From Dasypus novemcinctus (taxonomy: Eukaryota; Chordata; Mammalia; Cingulata; Dasypodidae), in the NCBI RefSeq assembly GCF_030445035.2, contig NC_080695.1, forward strand, positions 51,849,954-51,913,953: a DNA stretch of 64,000 nucleotides, read 5' to 3'. How positions within the stretch are numbered: position 1 is the stretch's first letter; each line of letters opens with the position of its first letter. The position numbers and the translations under genes were made by a program. Below the pieces are notes generated by a model that saw only the letters and a program-made list of their open reading frames with translations, had not been told where the DNA came from and made no database searches. This document shows positions 13,576 through 26,340 of this stretch, piece by piece.

Positions 13576-14903
13576 ACAAGTGTTGTATATGTGGTGAAAC
13601 GCTCTTTTAAAATGAGGGAGAGATTAAGACAACCCCAGATAAACAAAGCTGAGGGAGTCTGTCACCATTAGATCTCTTCTACAAGCCAATGCTAAGGCAG
13701 GTTTTTTAAATGGAAAGACTAGATATTAGATTTTATAAAGAGAGAAAAAAAAAGATTACTGGTAAAGGCAACTACATGGGTAATTATAATTGCCATTATT
13801 CTTGCATTTTTGGTTTATAAGTTACTTTTTACTCCTTACAAGATCTACAATGCAAAAAAATTAAAAAAGCAATGATATATCTGTGGTTTTGAACACACAA
13901 TGTCTAGTGATGTACAAGAAACAACATAAAGGTAGGGGGACAGAGGAGTATAGTAACAGTTTCTGTGTTATTGACATTTGCCATCAAATCAAATGAATAT
14001 ATTATAAATATAGGTTGTTAAATTTAATCCCTATGGTAAACACAAATAAAATGTCTTAAAATACTCACAGAAAAAAAATAAGGGAATGGAAGAATTGAGG
14101 GACAGAAAAGGAATAAGACTTATGAAAACAGATAGAAAATACAGAAGAAAATCCTTCTTTATCAGTAATTATTTAAAATTAAATGGTTAAACATTCTAGA
14201 AAAAAGGCAAACATTGGCAGAATGGACAAAAAACATGACCTAACTATATGCTTTCTGCAAGGGATTCACCTTGAATTCAGAGATACCAGTAGGTTGAAAG
14301 TGAAATGATGACAAAAAATATTCCATGCAAATAGTAAGCAAAAAAGAACTGGGATGGCTATGTTAATATTAGATAAAACAGACTGAAAAAAAAAACTGTT
14401 GTATGAGACAAAGTAGGATCCTCTATATTGATAAAAGTGTTAATTCATCAGGAAGATGTAACAATGATAAATATATACGCACATATCAGTGGAAAGCCAG
14501 AATATATGAAGCAAATATAGACAGATTTGAAGGGTTAAATAGATGGTTCTACATTAATACTAGGAGACTTCAATATACCACTTTCAAAAATGGATAGACC
14601 ATCTAGGCAGAAGATCAATATAGAAATAGAAGACTTGAACAATACTCTAAGCCAACTAGATGTAATTAACTGGCAAAGAAAGAGAGAGGATGCAAAGAAA
14701 CAAAATCAGAAATGAAAGAGGTACATTGATTCCAACCCCACAAAAAATAAGAAGGATTATAATGTGATATGAACAGTTGTATGCCAACAAATTAGATAAC
14801 TTAGATGACATGGGAAAATACCTAGAGACACAAAAACTACCTAAACTGACTCAAGAATTGCAGACCTTAACAAATCTGTAACAAGTAAAATAACTGAATC
14901 AGT

Positions 14904-14944
<41 letters not shown>

Positions 14945-15354
14945 AGCCTCCCAAGAAAGAAAAAGGAGGACAGGAAGACTTCACTAATGAAATTTACCAT
15001 ATATTACAAAGATAATTAATACCAATGTGTTCAACTACTTCCAAAACACTGAAGAGGACGGAACACTTTCTAACTCATTCTCTGAGGTAACCATCATCCT
15101 ATAAACAAACAAAAAAAGATAGAGATATAAGAAAAGAAAATTGCAGACCAACTACAATTGACTAAGAGGGATTTATCCAAGTAATACAAGTATTGTTCAA
15201 TATATGAAAATCAATCTATATAATGAGCCACATTAATAGAATGAAAGCCAAAAAAAGAAAAAAGAAAAAGAAAAAGAAAAAAACAACACATGGTAATCTC
15301 AATTGACACATCAATACCGATTTGCAAAATCCAGTATCCATTCATTAAGAAAAT
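13576..15354 (+). mobile_element. Old L1, inter-ORF region and ORF2 endonuclease part
   Basis: After a spacer, the sequence from about 14150 matches the apurinic-endonuclease half of L1 ORF2 at DNA level (acattggcagaatggacaaa, aactatatgctttctgcaag, ggagacttcaatatacca). The frames are heavily broken. An (AAC)n tract at 14903-14944 interrupts it. The L1 is cut by a solo LTR at 15355 and resumes at 15978. Confidence 0.75.
14903..14944. repeat. (AAC)n microsatellite
   Basis: About 14 uninterrupted copies of the trinucleotide lie inside the old L1 ORF2. Long and pure, so probably length-polymorphic. Confidence 0.95.
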
Positions 15355-15977
15355 TGTATTAGTTGGCCAAAGGGGTGCTGATGCAACATACAAGAAATAT
15401 GTTGGCTCTTATGAAGTATATTTATTTGGGGTAGAAACTTACAGCTATCAGGCCATAAAACACAAATTACTTCCCTCACCAAATTCTGTTGCCACCTGTT
15501 TGAGCAAGATGGCTGCTGACATCTGCAAGGGTTCAGCCTTCCTCTTCCTCTTAAGACTCTGTGTTCCCAGCTTCTTCCAATCTAGCTGTAGGCTGTGAAA
15601 AGTCTCGTTTCTCTCCCAAGCCCATTGCTCTGTGGGCTCAGGTGCTTTGCTCTAACTACTAGGTCAGCTATATTCTATCAGGCTCTCTCTCTTCCTGGGG
15701 CCTCTGCTGTGTCTATGGAGCCATCTCTCTTCCTCTGTGTTCTTCTTCTTTGTGTATTTACTTCCTGGGGCTCCAGCATCAAAACTCCATCTCTCTCTTC
15801 TGCAAGTCATTTTCTAAACCTCCTACTGATGTGGCCCAATCAAAGCCTTAATCATAATTTAATCAACTAAAATGAAACCTCTGAACAAAATACAATCTAA
15901 TATGCCTAGAGGAAGAGACCAGTTTATAAACATAATCCACTATTTTTGGAAGTCATAAAAAATGCCAAACTGCTACA
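15355..15977 (-). mobile_element. Solo LTR fossil, ERVL/MaLR-like
   Basis: The element runs from TGTATTAG to CTGCTACA on the + strand, so it is in minus orientation starting TGTAGCAG. The same family recurs at 53963-54566. It splits the old L1 ORF2, so it is younger than that L1. No internal retroviral sequence is present. Confidence 0.75.
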
Positions 15978-18165
15978 CTCAGAAAACTTGAATAGATGGA
16001 TCTTCCTCAACATTCCTCAATATGAAAAGGAACATATTTGAAAAACCCACAGATGTCATCATGCTGACTGGTGAATTACCAAAATCTTTCCCCCTAAGAT
16101 TAAGAACAAAATAAGGATATCCATTTTTATCAGTACTCTTCAGCACTGTTCTGGATTTTCTAGCCAGAGTTAAGTAGGTGAGAGAAAAAAAAATACATTT
16201 AGTTTTCCAAATTGGAATGAAAGTAAAAAAAACTTTCCCTGTTGGCAGATGACATGATTCTACATGCAGAAAACCCTGAAAAATCTTCAAGGAAGATACT
16301 AAAGATAATAAATTCAGCAATATGTCAAGGCCAAGACAATCTTAACAAACTCATTCGTGAGTTTACACATCAGCAATGAACAATTCAAAAGGAAATCAAG
16401 AAAACAATTCCATTTACAATTCTAGGAATGAAATTAACCAAGGATGTAAAGGACTTGCACACAGAACACTGTGAAACATTGCTTAAAGAAATTAAAAAGA
16501 AGAATTTTAAAAGTCCTAAATGAATGGAGAAAGCTTCTGTGTTCATGGAGTGGAAGACTAAATATTGTTGAGATGTCAATATTACCCAAAACAATTTACA
16601 GATTCAGTGCAATCCCAATCCAGATTCCTACCTCATTCTTCACAGGAATGGAGAGACCAATTTCCAGATTCCTGTGAAAGGGCAAGGGAGTCAGAATAGA
16701 TAAAATTACCTTGAAAAAGAACAACAAAGTTTGAAGACTTACATTTCCTGATTTTAAACACATTAGAAAGCGACAGTTATTAAAATAGTGTAGTACTGGA
16801 ACAATGACAGACAAATAGAACAAGATCGATTTGAAATGAGAGTTGATCAACAAACCCTACTTCTATGGTTAGTTGACTTTTGACAAGGATGCCAAGTCTG
16901 CTCAATGGGGAAAAACTCTCTTCAACAAATGGTGCAGGGATAGTTGTAGATCCATATACAAATGAAGGAAACTAGACCCCTCCCTCATACCATATGCAAT
17001 AATTAACTGAAAATAGATCAAAGGCCTAAATATAAAACTACAACTACAAAACTCATAGAAGAAATTATAGAAGAATATATTCCAGACCTTGCGTTCCTCA
17101 ACTTTACAGCAAAAGCATGAGCAACGAAAGAAAAAGATAAGTTGGACATTATCAAAATTTACAAAAATATTATGCGTCAGAGTCATCATCAAGAAAGTGA
17201 AAAGACAACTTATAGAATGGGGGAAATAACGTATTTCATAAGGGTTTAATATTAATACATACAATATGTAAGTTCACCTACAATCCAACAACAAAGACAA
17301 CTCCATTTAAAAGTGAGCGAAAGACTTGAATATATATTTCTCCTAAGAAGGCACATATGACCAATATGCACATAAAAAGATCCTCAAGATTGCTAGCCCC
17401 CATCCCAAGAAAATGCAAATCAAAATCACAATGGAATGTCACTTTACACTATTACAATTAATAGAATCATTATTTTTTTTAAAGCAGAAAACAGCAAGTA
17501 TTGGCAAGAATATGGAGATGCTTTCATTGTTGGTGGGAAGTAAAATGGTACAGCACTGTGGAAAATGGTTTTGAGTTCCTAAGAGAGTTAAATTTTGAAT
17601 TACCACATGACCTGACAATTTCATTTCGAGATATATACCCACAACAATTGAAAGCAAGGACTACAACAGAAATCTGTAACCAATGTCCATAGCAGGATTA
17701 TTCACAATAGACAAAAGGTGAAACAACCTAAGCGTCCATCAATAGATGTATGGATAAACAAAATGTGGTATACATATAATGGAATATTAATGCACTGTTA
17801 AAAAGGAATGAAGTTCTGATACACGTTACATGTGGACAAACTTTAAAGGTATCATCCTGAACGAAATAAGCCAGACATAAAGGGACAAAAGCTGTGTGAT
17901 CCACTTATATGGAATAACCAGAATATGCAGATTCATGGAGACAGAGAGTGGATTACAGGGTGTGCGGAGCAGGGATGAGGGTAGGGAATGCTGAATGGGT
18001 ACAGAGCTTCTGTTGGGGGTGGTGGAAATTTTTTGGTAATGGATTTGGGTGATGGTAGCACAAACTGTGGATGTCATGAAAACCCCTGAACTGTGTATTT
18101 TAAACCAGTTAAAATGAGAAATTTTATGCTGTATATAAGTTGCCACAATAAAAATTTTTAAAAGA
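15978..18165 (+). mobile_element. Old L1, ORF2 reverse transcriptase to 3' end
   Basis: The catalytic box region LLADDMILHAENPEKSSRKI is readable at about 16239-16300. Downstream come DNA-level matches to the C-terminal part of ORF2, including the region around 16920 equivalent to FNKWC. The 3' UTR ends at about 18165 with accacaataaaaattttta-like sequence. Frames are broken many times. With 12780-15354 this makes an almost full-length L1M-class element of more than 4.5 kb, excluding the LTR insert. Confidence 0.85.
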
Positions 18166-18479
18166 TGTTTATTTATTTCATCAGCAATCTTTATTGACCC
18201 CACCACTTTAACGTTTTAATCATAAAATCACGTGATTCCTTAAAAATAAAAAAACAAAATATTTTGAATATTTATAAAAATTAAAACTGGAAGAAAATTT
18301 TTATCTTTTACACCTTCATAAGAAAATAATTGAATATATATTTTCAGAAATCAGAATGTATTTGATAAGGTGGACTCTTTGGAGAAAGTATTTTTAAGTA
18401 CCCCTCTTTCCTCCCGTATCTTGGCAGACAGTAATCAAATCAATTTTTCCAATCAAATAAAAATTTCACAGCAAAACTC

Positions 18480-19260
18480 TCGGGCATTCTTATTTCCCAC
18501 TTTTCCTTATTCTCTTCGTCTATCATCACCGGCTGTTACTTCTACCCCCCATTTGCATTTCAAATCCATCTGTTTTCCCCTGTCTGGTCATAGCTATACA
18601 ATCTTTGATCTGGACTACTGCTCCGGCTGCCTGACCAAGGTTTTTCTCTTGGCAATCTCCATACTGTTCTCTACTCAGTTGCCCAAGTGATCTGTTTAAA
18701 ATAGAAACCAGATTATGTCTTACTTCCCTGACTAAAACCCTTTAAAGCCTTTCACTTGCCCTGAGAATAAAATCCTGACTACAAAGTCCTTCAACATATA
18801 CTTATACCTAATTTTCAAGCTCATTTCATGGCTCTTTTCTAACTGCTCGTACCGCTCCACTTATTCTTGACTTCTGGTTTGTTTCATGATTGTGCTAGGC
18901 TCATTCCCACCCACAGTCTCTAAGCTGGCAGTTTCCTTTGAATAGAATGCTTTCCTCTAGGTCTTTGTGTGGCTCACCAGGGCATATTTTTTTCACCCTT
19001 CTTTCAAAGAATACTTCCATTCTAAAGGAGAGTCAGCACAGTTATTCTACATCTCAGAACTGTTTATTTACTGAAGTGTTTATCGCAATCTGTAACCATC
19101 ATGGTTACTTAGTGTTTTCTTGTTTATTTTGCTCCATCACTCAAATGTAAATTGCACCAAATCAGAGACCAGAACTGTTTTATTCTCACTACACTATCTA
19201 GAATATTCATCGTCTAGAGGATGGATCATGGCTATATAAGAGGTGTCCAAATAATTGGTG
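18480..19260 (+). mobile_element. L2 LINE, 3' portion
   Basis: The motif order fits L2: an actaaaaccctttaaagcct block at about 18730, an ataaaatcctgactacaaag block at 18768, a degraded ctttcctctaggtctttgtg block at 18950, and the atcagagaccagaactgttt end at about 19160. It is strongly diverged, as expected for this ancient family. Confidence 0.7.
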
Positions 19261-19336
19261 ATGAAGCAAGGATACCCAAAATTCTTTTTTTTTTTGATGC
19301 TGGGTAGGAGGAGATGAAATAAAAAGTACATGCGCA

Positions 19337-19589
19337 AGTGCTGATGCACGCAAGGAGTGCCGCGCCACGCAAGGGTGTCCCCCGCGTGGGGGAGCCCCAC
19401 GCGCAAGGAGTGGGCCCCTTGAGGAAAGCCGCCCAGCGTGAAAAGAAAGAGCAGCCTGCCGAGGAATGGCACCGCCCACACTTCCCGTGCCGCTGATGAC
19501 AACAGAAGCGGACAAAGAAACAAGACGCAGCAAATAGACACCAAGAACAGACAACCAGGGGAGGGGGGGAAATTAAATAAATAAATAAA

Positions 19590-19620
<31 letters not shown>
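19337..19620 (+). repeat. 5'-truncated DAS-III SINE with target duplication
   Basis: The body begins at agtgctgatgcacgcaagg and lacks the whole tRNA-like head, so it has no A or B box. It ends in a long A-tail. A 15-bp direct repeat, aaaagtacatgcgca, flanks it at about 19322-19336 and 19621-19635. Near identity with the copy at 10937 and a perfect duplication indicate a recent insertion. Confidence 0.93.
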
Positions 19621-19627
<7 letters not shown>

Positions 19628-19635
19628 CATGCGCA

Positions 19636-20945
19636 CACTGCTGTGAAAGCCACTCCACATGGTAAACAACATACATAAAGTGCTCTCCCATGAGTCACAA
19701 GTGCAAACTCAGTAAATGACAACTATAAATTTGAAATCAAACTCCTTTCCATGTGGGAAACTCTCAAAGTAAGAATCAGCAGAATTTATTTAATGATTGA
19801 CAATTCTCTCAAATAATGACAGAGCAGCCAGCTAGTATGTGTAAAGTTTTCGATGCCTTTTAAATAAGTGCGGACAGAGTAGGTGACTGTCCACAAGATT
19901 TGACTTTATGATAAGACCATAGTTCTATAAAATCTACCCTTCCCTGCCTTTCTCAGATCTATTAATTATTGAAATTCTAAAGACAATCAGATTTGTTAAG
20001 ATCAATGGAGAAGCTTTGTGAGAATCGCTTTATTTTAGAAGAAAGTAAAATGAAAAACAATGAAGTAATTTATATAGCACCCTTCACTTAAATTTAAAAC
20101 CAGTTAAAATGTCCAAATATCCCAGTATGTTACTCTTATATTAAAGTTGACACCACATAAATCTGGATTCTCCTGTCAGAAAATAGTTAACATTGAATGC
20201 CTAAAATTATCTTGTAAGAGAAAATTCACATTCCTATAAAGATCTCTTTGGTGTGAGACAGAAGACAGGACTTACAATATTTTACATGTTCCCATTGTCC
20301 TTAGTATGTTTCAAACAAGTAGGGAATGAGAGAGGCATGAATTGATCGAAGGCAGTTTGAATAGGAAGCAGGAATACATTCTTTGCTCATCAAATCAGAG
20401 TTAAAAAAGCACCTTAACAAAATTTTAGAGAAAACCTCAGTCATTGACTAATCAACGTAGAACTATGTATAAAAAGTAGTTTAACATTAGGTGATTAGGA
20501 AGATAAGTTAATTATACCATCGAGAGAACACTCATTTAGAGAGTCCATTTTGTGCAACATTCTGAGCTGTCATTTCTGGGTATCACTGAAGGAAATTTTC
20601 TGTAAGCATATTCAGAAGTACATTGAAGCTCAGTCTTGTCCAACCTCTCATTACCTATCAATTTATTCCCACTTATCATTCAAGTTGAGAAATTTCATTA
20701 ATATTGTTAATGTAATAGTAAAGTGCATTGAAATATATTAATATTCTACATGTATTTATAAGGATTATTGTAATCATAGAAGGCTAACCTAGGTGGTCAA
20801 TATTCAGTTAAAATAATATACTATCAAGATATTTAGTACTTTTCATTTTAAAAGACTTAAGTCATTTTCCAGATATTTAACCCTCCTTTGGATGCTTTCA
20901 CACGCCTGTTTTGAGACTAGCACACAAAGGAAATTGCAAGTAGTC
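19636..20945. other. Unique intergenic sequence
   Basis: No gene or repeat recognised. Confidence 0.5.
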
Positions 20946-21360
20946 CATTTTAGCTAAGAACTGTGGGCGGCCCGTGTGTTTGGGTCTGTGTGTGTGCTGG
21001 TGAGTATGAGCACGGGCTGGCAGCGGCGCCACTTCATGGAGCTGGTCCACGTTGTCGCAGGGGTGGATCCTGAGCTGCCGAAACCGCTGTCCTGCTCTCT
21101 GCGCGGGCTGCTTTGATCCCGTTGTTCTTTTTAGATCCGCTCGGGTCCAGCCGCACGTGGAGCCCGAAATCCGGGCTGGGCGCTACCGCGGCCTGGGCCG
21201 AGCGGCTTCACCGCAGTAACAGCGGCGCCCGCGGCGGCGGCAGCCTCTTCCCGGACAGGAGAGCACAGGCGGCCGAGAGCCCACACGGGCGCTTAGAGAG
21301 CACGGCAGACGATACTGATAGTGAAGAACGCTTGAAGCTCCTTACAAGACTTGCCTAACT
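20946..21360 (+). other. Isolated CpG-rich patch, candidate promoter or exon
   Basis: About 400 bp of GC- and CpG-rich sequence stand in AT-rich DNA. A strong donor-like site, CTG|GTGAGTATG, lies at 21000. An acceptor-like ttgttctttttag lies at about 21121-21133. An open frame of 81 codons (21113-21358) and one of 36 codons (21006-21113) are present, but I recognise neither. The less CpG-rich sequence downstream reaches an AATAAA at 21705-21710. Options are a promoter CpG island, a terminal exon of an unrecognised transcript, or an old retrocopy. There is no A-tail. Confidence 0.45.
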
Positions 21361-21704
21361 GTATCTCTCCTCTACTCCCATGAATTCACCTTGATTCCAC
21401 TGTGAGCTGTCAATCATGAGCATGAGAACAAGTTGGGCAGTGCTAACGGCCATGAAAAACTTAGCAAAAAAATGCTTTGCATTTAAACTTTAGATCTTCT
21501 TACATGGAAGAGGTCAAATCCAGTTAGAGCAAAACACCTTTACAGCAGAGGCCATATAACCAAAAAGTCCAAAGGCCCAGCCCAGGGGACCATTTACTTC
21601 AATGATGTTCAGTTCAAAATTCCACTGCCAATAAAAACATTGGAAATTCCCCTTTAAGTTGTAACAGGATGTGACTATTAGGGTGGGTTTTGATAAAGCT
21701 TCTT

Positions 21705-21710
21705 AATAAA
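21705..21710 (+). promoter_or_regulatory. Possible polyadenylation signal
   Basis: An AATAAA hexamer lies 350 bp downstream of the CpG-rich patch. Such hexamers are common by chance in AT-rich DNA, so it matters only if the patch is transcribed. Confidence 0.2.
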
Positions 21711-22736
21711 GTTTAAATTGTTAATCGATTTTTTAAAAAGTGCATTTTAAATTACTGAAAACAAGTATGGAGAAATGGAATTTTAAAAGGACATCTTAAA
21801 GTAACTTGATTTTAGTAATTTTCTATTGGCTGATTTAAACATCCCCCTGAAAAAATTAACGTGAAGTATATCATATTCCCAACTTTTTATCAAAAATTGA
21901 TGAATGATTGTCATGTAAAGATCATTTCTGTATTTTCTAGAAAATCTTTGTTTGAAGACTACCTCCCTCACAAGTGACAAATATCATATATAAAATAGCA
22001 CAAGTAAAAAGTTTACTTAACTGCTATTTCCTTTTTTAAAAAGATTTTTGGAAAGAAGATTCAAATTTAATGTTTATTAATCTAGGAGGCTAGAAATATT
22101 TACATCCTCCTCTTTAGTTTGGTTGTCTTTGTAAAACTTTTATTTCCTTAAAATAATTGTATTTTTGTACACATAATATTTATTTTAAGTTGCATCAAAT
22201 ACTTTTTGGAAAGCAAACAGGTTATCAAGTTTTTAAAAAGTTTAGGTAATCATTTTCTTAATCATTTAACTATATACCTTTGAATAAGATCTTATCTATC
22301 TATTCATGATATATAATGTTTGTTTACTACATATCTATCAATTACACAAATGCATATGTGAAAGGCTTAATCAGTTTTAAGGAACTTTTACTTGACATAT
22401 TAATACTATATTTCAGAATGCTCTGAATAAATTAATATCTGCAAAATTTTTGAATTGTGAATGAAATCAGCAATGATATAGTAAAATATTTCATATGTTT
22501 AATAATGGTAAGAGATCATTTTAACTAATTACAGTAATTACAAATTAAAAACATGCTAAAAATGTGGAAAATGTTTTTCATTTAATCCTACCTTGTAAAG
22601 GAATATCATTCAATAAAAACAAGTAATATTTACATTATTTCTTATTTTTTCTCACAACTACAAATCACTGATTCAAATTCCTCCTTTTCTCAGAATAAAT
22701 ATAATGTAAATTTGCTACTGCAATATTTTTTATTTT
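21711..22736. other. Unique AT-rich intergenic sequence
   Basis: No gene or named repeat seen. Confidence 0.5.
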
Positions 22737-22880
22737 CTTTACCTTTTCTTCTTTTCCTTTCCTTTCCCTTTTTCCCTCCCTCCCCTCCTCCTATTCCTCC
22801 CCCTTCCCTCCTTTCCTTCCTTCCTCCAACAATCCTTCCATGTTCCTTCTTCTCCTTCCTCCCTATTTCTGTCTTCTTTT
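22737..22880. repeat. Polypyrimidine tract
   Basis: About 140 bp almost entirely of C and T on the + strand, purest at 22743-22827, built from interleaved ctttcc, tccctccc and ttcc units. Such tracts can form triplex (H-DNA) structures, and replication slippage is likely. Confidence 0.9.
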
Positions 22881-23654
22881 GGATATGAAACTGACATTGC
22901 CACAGATTTTATGTTTCATGTTCTAATGCATCTGTAGAGTCTTTTATATTTGAGGGCCAAAGCCTAGACATAGGAACATGGTTTCTACATTGGACTGTGT
23001 CTGCCTGCTAGACTGCTTTGTAAGATACCTGGGATTTATACTGTACAGTATAATTTTCTAGTGCATTTGCCAGTAGTAAATGTTAACAGAAAAAGATATT
23101 AAAGGGAGTAAATTAAAAATGCTTCCACATTTAGAATTACATTGGTGCCACGTGAATCACTGCCAATCATTGTCACTAAAACAGGCTTGAATAATTGCTG
23201 CAAGCTTTCCCTTGAGGTAAAATAAACTGATCAGTTTTATGACATTGATTTTGAATAGATGCCAATAGGCGATGGTATTAGATGGCTCACTGCTATCTCA
23301 GAAATTAACTATCTCTTGTGATTTAGCAAAGAGTATAAACTCACAACAATTGTCCAATTTAACAAAGAAGTTCTTAAAAATAAAATATGATTAGTAACAT
23401 TGCTATATATAAAATCAGAATTGCTATATATAAAATCAGAATGAAGAGTTTCTATTTCAAGCAAACTCTAAATTGGAAACACATCCAAACTAGGTAAGAT
23501 TTCCCTGCTAATTAATTTATTTTACTAATCTTCTGGTATTTTTCATAGTTATGATAAAAACTATATCACTACTTTAAAGTTATGTGGGTATAATTAGATA
23601 GATAGATAATTTCTTTTAACAATGATCGTTCAAGAATAAGTTTCTCCACGGTAA

Positions 23655-24071
23655 TGTTACGGATTGAATCATGTCTCAACAAAGAGATGCTCAAGTCTTA
23701 GTCCCTAGTCCTTTGTATGTGATCCTATTAGTAAAGAGGATCTTTGAAGATGTGATTAGTTAAGGTTGGTGCCATATTGAATAAGGGTGGATCTCATCAA
23801 CGTGACTGCAGTCCTCATAAGCAGAGGAAATTTCAAACTCATTACCAGGAGACAGATATGGAGAGCAATGACCACCTGACAGAGGCAGATATAGAGTTAT
23901 GGATTGCCTGCACGACACCACCAGGTTACTACAGACTTCAGAGAAAGCATCTTCTTACTGAAACCTTGATTTTGGACTTCCTGTCGCCAAAATTGTGAGC
24001 CAATAAACTAGTGTTGTTTATAAAAAATAGTCTGTGATACTTTGTTACAGCATCCTTGGCAAACTGAGATA
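23655..24071 (+). mobile_element. MaLR-type LTR fossil (MST/MLT1-like)
   Basis: It starts TGTTACGGATTGAATCATG, as MST/MLT1 LTRs do. An ataagggtgga-type block sits mid-way and a polyadenylation region near 24003. Near-matching 5-bp repeats, ggtaa and gctaa, abut its ends. It is an old solo LTR, and no internal part is seen. The 73-codon open frame within it is not a gene. Confidence 0.75.
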
Positions 24072-24140
24072 GCTAATCTAAAAAACCTTATTATCCATAT
24101 ACCCATTGTTGACCCATACAATTAAAAAATAACTTACGAT

Positions 24141-24439
24141 GGAAAGTGGCTGTGGCTCCTTTGATTGGGCTCCCATCTACCATATGGAAGGCCCTGAATT
24201 CACATCCCAGGGCCTCATTGTGAAGGCCAGCTGGACTGTGCCTGTGGAAAGCTGGTAGCCTGTGCCCGCAGGAAGCTGGCCCAGCAAGATGACACAACGA
24301 AGAAGACAAGCAGACACAGAAGAATGTGCAGTGAATGGACACAGAGAGCAGGCAGCAAGCAAGCCACAAGGGGGGAAGTAAATAAGTGAATGAATGAATG
24401 AATGAATGAATGAATAGAAAGAAATCTTTTTAAAAAAAA
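24141..24439 (+). repeat. Older DAS-type SINE
   Basis: The head reads ctgtggctcctttgattggg, followed by a ccctgaattcacatcccagg B-box region and an acagagagcaggcagcaagc body. A (GAAT)n and A-rich tail closes it. Possible degraded target repeats, acttacgat and accttatgat, flank it. Confidence 0.75.
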
Positions 24440-25678
24440 GACCTTATGATGACTTCCACTTCCACTTATGAGGTAAAATCTGCAAAATAAAACAGCAATC
24501 CCACTTTAACAAGGAGAAATACTGGAGAATCTATAAAATCATAACTTCTTAATAATGCATCAGGGAGCTGATGCTGCAAGGTAAACATATAATATGAATT
24601 CAAAGAAGGACAAGCCTCTTCAAGGAGAGTTGGGACATACAAACTGCTCACTTTTAGCTGAGCACAGGAGGAACAGATACCAGCTTCCATGGAAACAGGT
24701 AAAAATCAGTTAACATTTTAGCAAATTGTTAAGGCCAGGTGTAGGTCTCAGATAGCTCAAAGACCCAGACATAAGGGGAGTATGCATTTCCTTTCCACCA
24801 GGTGATTGAGAGAAATATTCAGGACACAGCCGGAGCCTAGAGAGAGTCCCTCCTCAGGGTTCTGTGGAAGGAACAGTCATCAAACATATGACCATGCATC
24901 TCTCTGAACCCTGTACTCTTGGAAATCAAAAGTCTTAAATTATCAAAAAGCCTGCAGGGAACATGGGTGAAAATGAAAAAAAAAACAAATGAGTCAAATA
25001 GAAAACAATTGGAAAGATGGTAGTTTTAAATTCAGTTAATATTGATAATTACATTAAATGTAAATAGCTTAATTTCCCTACAAATTTTTGTTGTTTCTAT
25101 TTCCCTGTGAAGCTAGTGGAAGGGTTCTCTCAGTGAAGAAGGCACTTAACTTTATACTACAAGACTCACAGCATTTTCGTTAAAGATGATGAAAGAATTA
25201 ATACAAGATGCATAGATATCTTAGTGCCCTTTTAAAAGTTTTGATAAGTAAGACATTTGATACAACATAGCAAAAATATTAAATTACATTATAATTATGC
25301 CTTCATGGAAAATAAAATATAATGAGGAAATTAAAAACTAGACAGACATATGTCCATAAGTTGAGTAGCTAGTCACATGAATGATTTTCTTAGAATAAAG
25401 GAACTACAGCTTTATTTTAAAATACTTTAATATTAGGGAAATGGGGTTAGTGGAGAAAGTAGAGCACATCAGAATACAAATAAAAAGAAATTCCCTGAAA
25501 GGATATCAAACCTTTTTTTAAGTGTTATACTATCACCTCGTATAAATGATAGAGATTCCAATGCCATGGCCCATGTGTTCAGTCTTTTTAAACTTCTTCT
25601 CACCAAATTCCATGCTGAAATGAAACTCTTATTTACTTGAGTATGTATATTTAGTTTAGCTGAGAGAGAGTGTGTGTA

Positions 25679-25709
<31 letters not shown>

Positions 25710-26340
25710 AGTCTCCTTCTCTCTCTAAATATGTACATATTATATTTTATGTGTTTTTTTTCCTGGTGAATTTAAGAGTATTTACTGTATTCTAGTTTCC
25801 TCCCAGCAAGTTCCATGCCTTCAGGTCAGATTTTGTAATTTCCAGGATACACTAACATCATTATTGTCTACATATATGTATTCTAAATTTTCTGGATATT
25901 TGTTCATTTCTTTTGTTTTGTTTTATTTTGGTAGTGTTACTTCAGAAAAGAGGCCAGGTCAAGAGTGACAATGTGTATATTGTATTGCTTGACTCTGGTC
26001 AAGTATCAAATCAAACCACTAATAAAAAAGGAGGATAGATGGCAGCAGGAATATAAGCAGCATTTCAAATATTCTGATCTTTTTTTACCTAGATTTTACC
26101 TAGATTTTTAAAGTTAGCAGAAAATCTAGACCATACATATTAAAGTGGATCTCCTTGGAACTGCTTTGTTAATCATTAATATTTTGCATCCTATCACTTT
26201 GAATGAAGTTATTGTTTACTGTGTGAGATATTCTTACCAGCTTTCATTTAGAATAAGGGACTATTACATTTAAGAGGACCTAACTGTCCATTTCCAAAGG
26301 AGAAAAATGATGCTCCCCAGGTGAAAGCAAAGGTGGGAGA
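24440..26340. other. Unique intergenic sequence
   Basis: No supported gene. A (TG)n/(TATG)n microsatellite lies at about 25669-25710; the open frames across it follow from the repeat. Confidence 0.5.
25669..25710. repeat. (TG)n/(TATG)n microsatellite
   Basis: Alternating gtgtgtgtat and gtgtat units, with purine-pyrimidine alternation throughout. Confidence 0.9.

Noticed and set aside
14903-14944. (AAC)n and other simple repeats as a CRISPR-like array
   Set aside because: These are plain microsatellites without spacers, in a vertebrate nuclear sequence.
23655-24071. 73-codon frame in the MaLR-type LTR as a gene
   Set aside because: It is contained in a fossil LTR with no recognised product.
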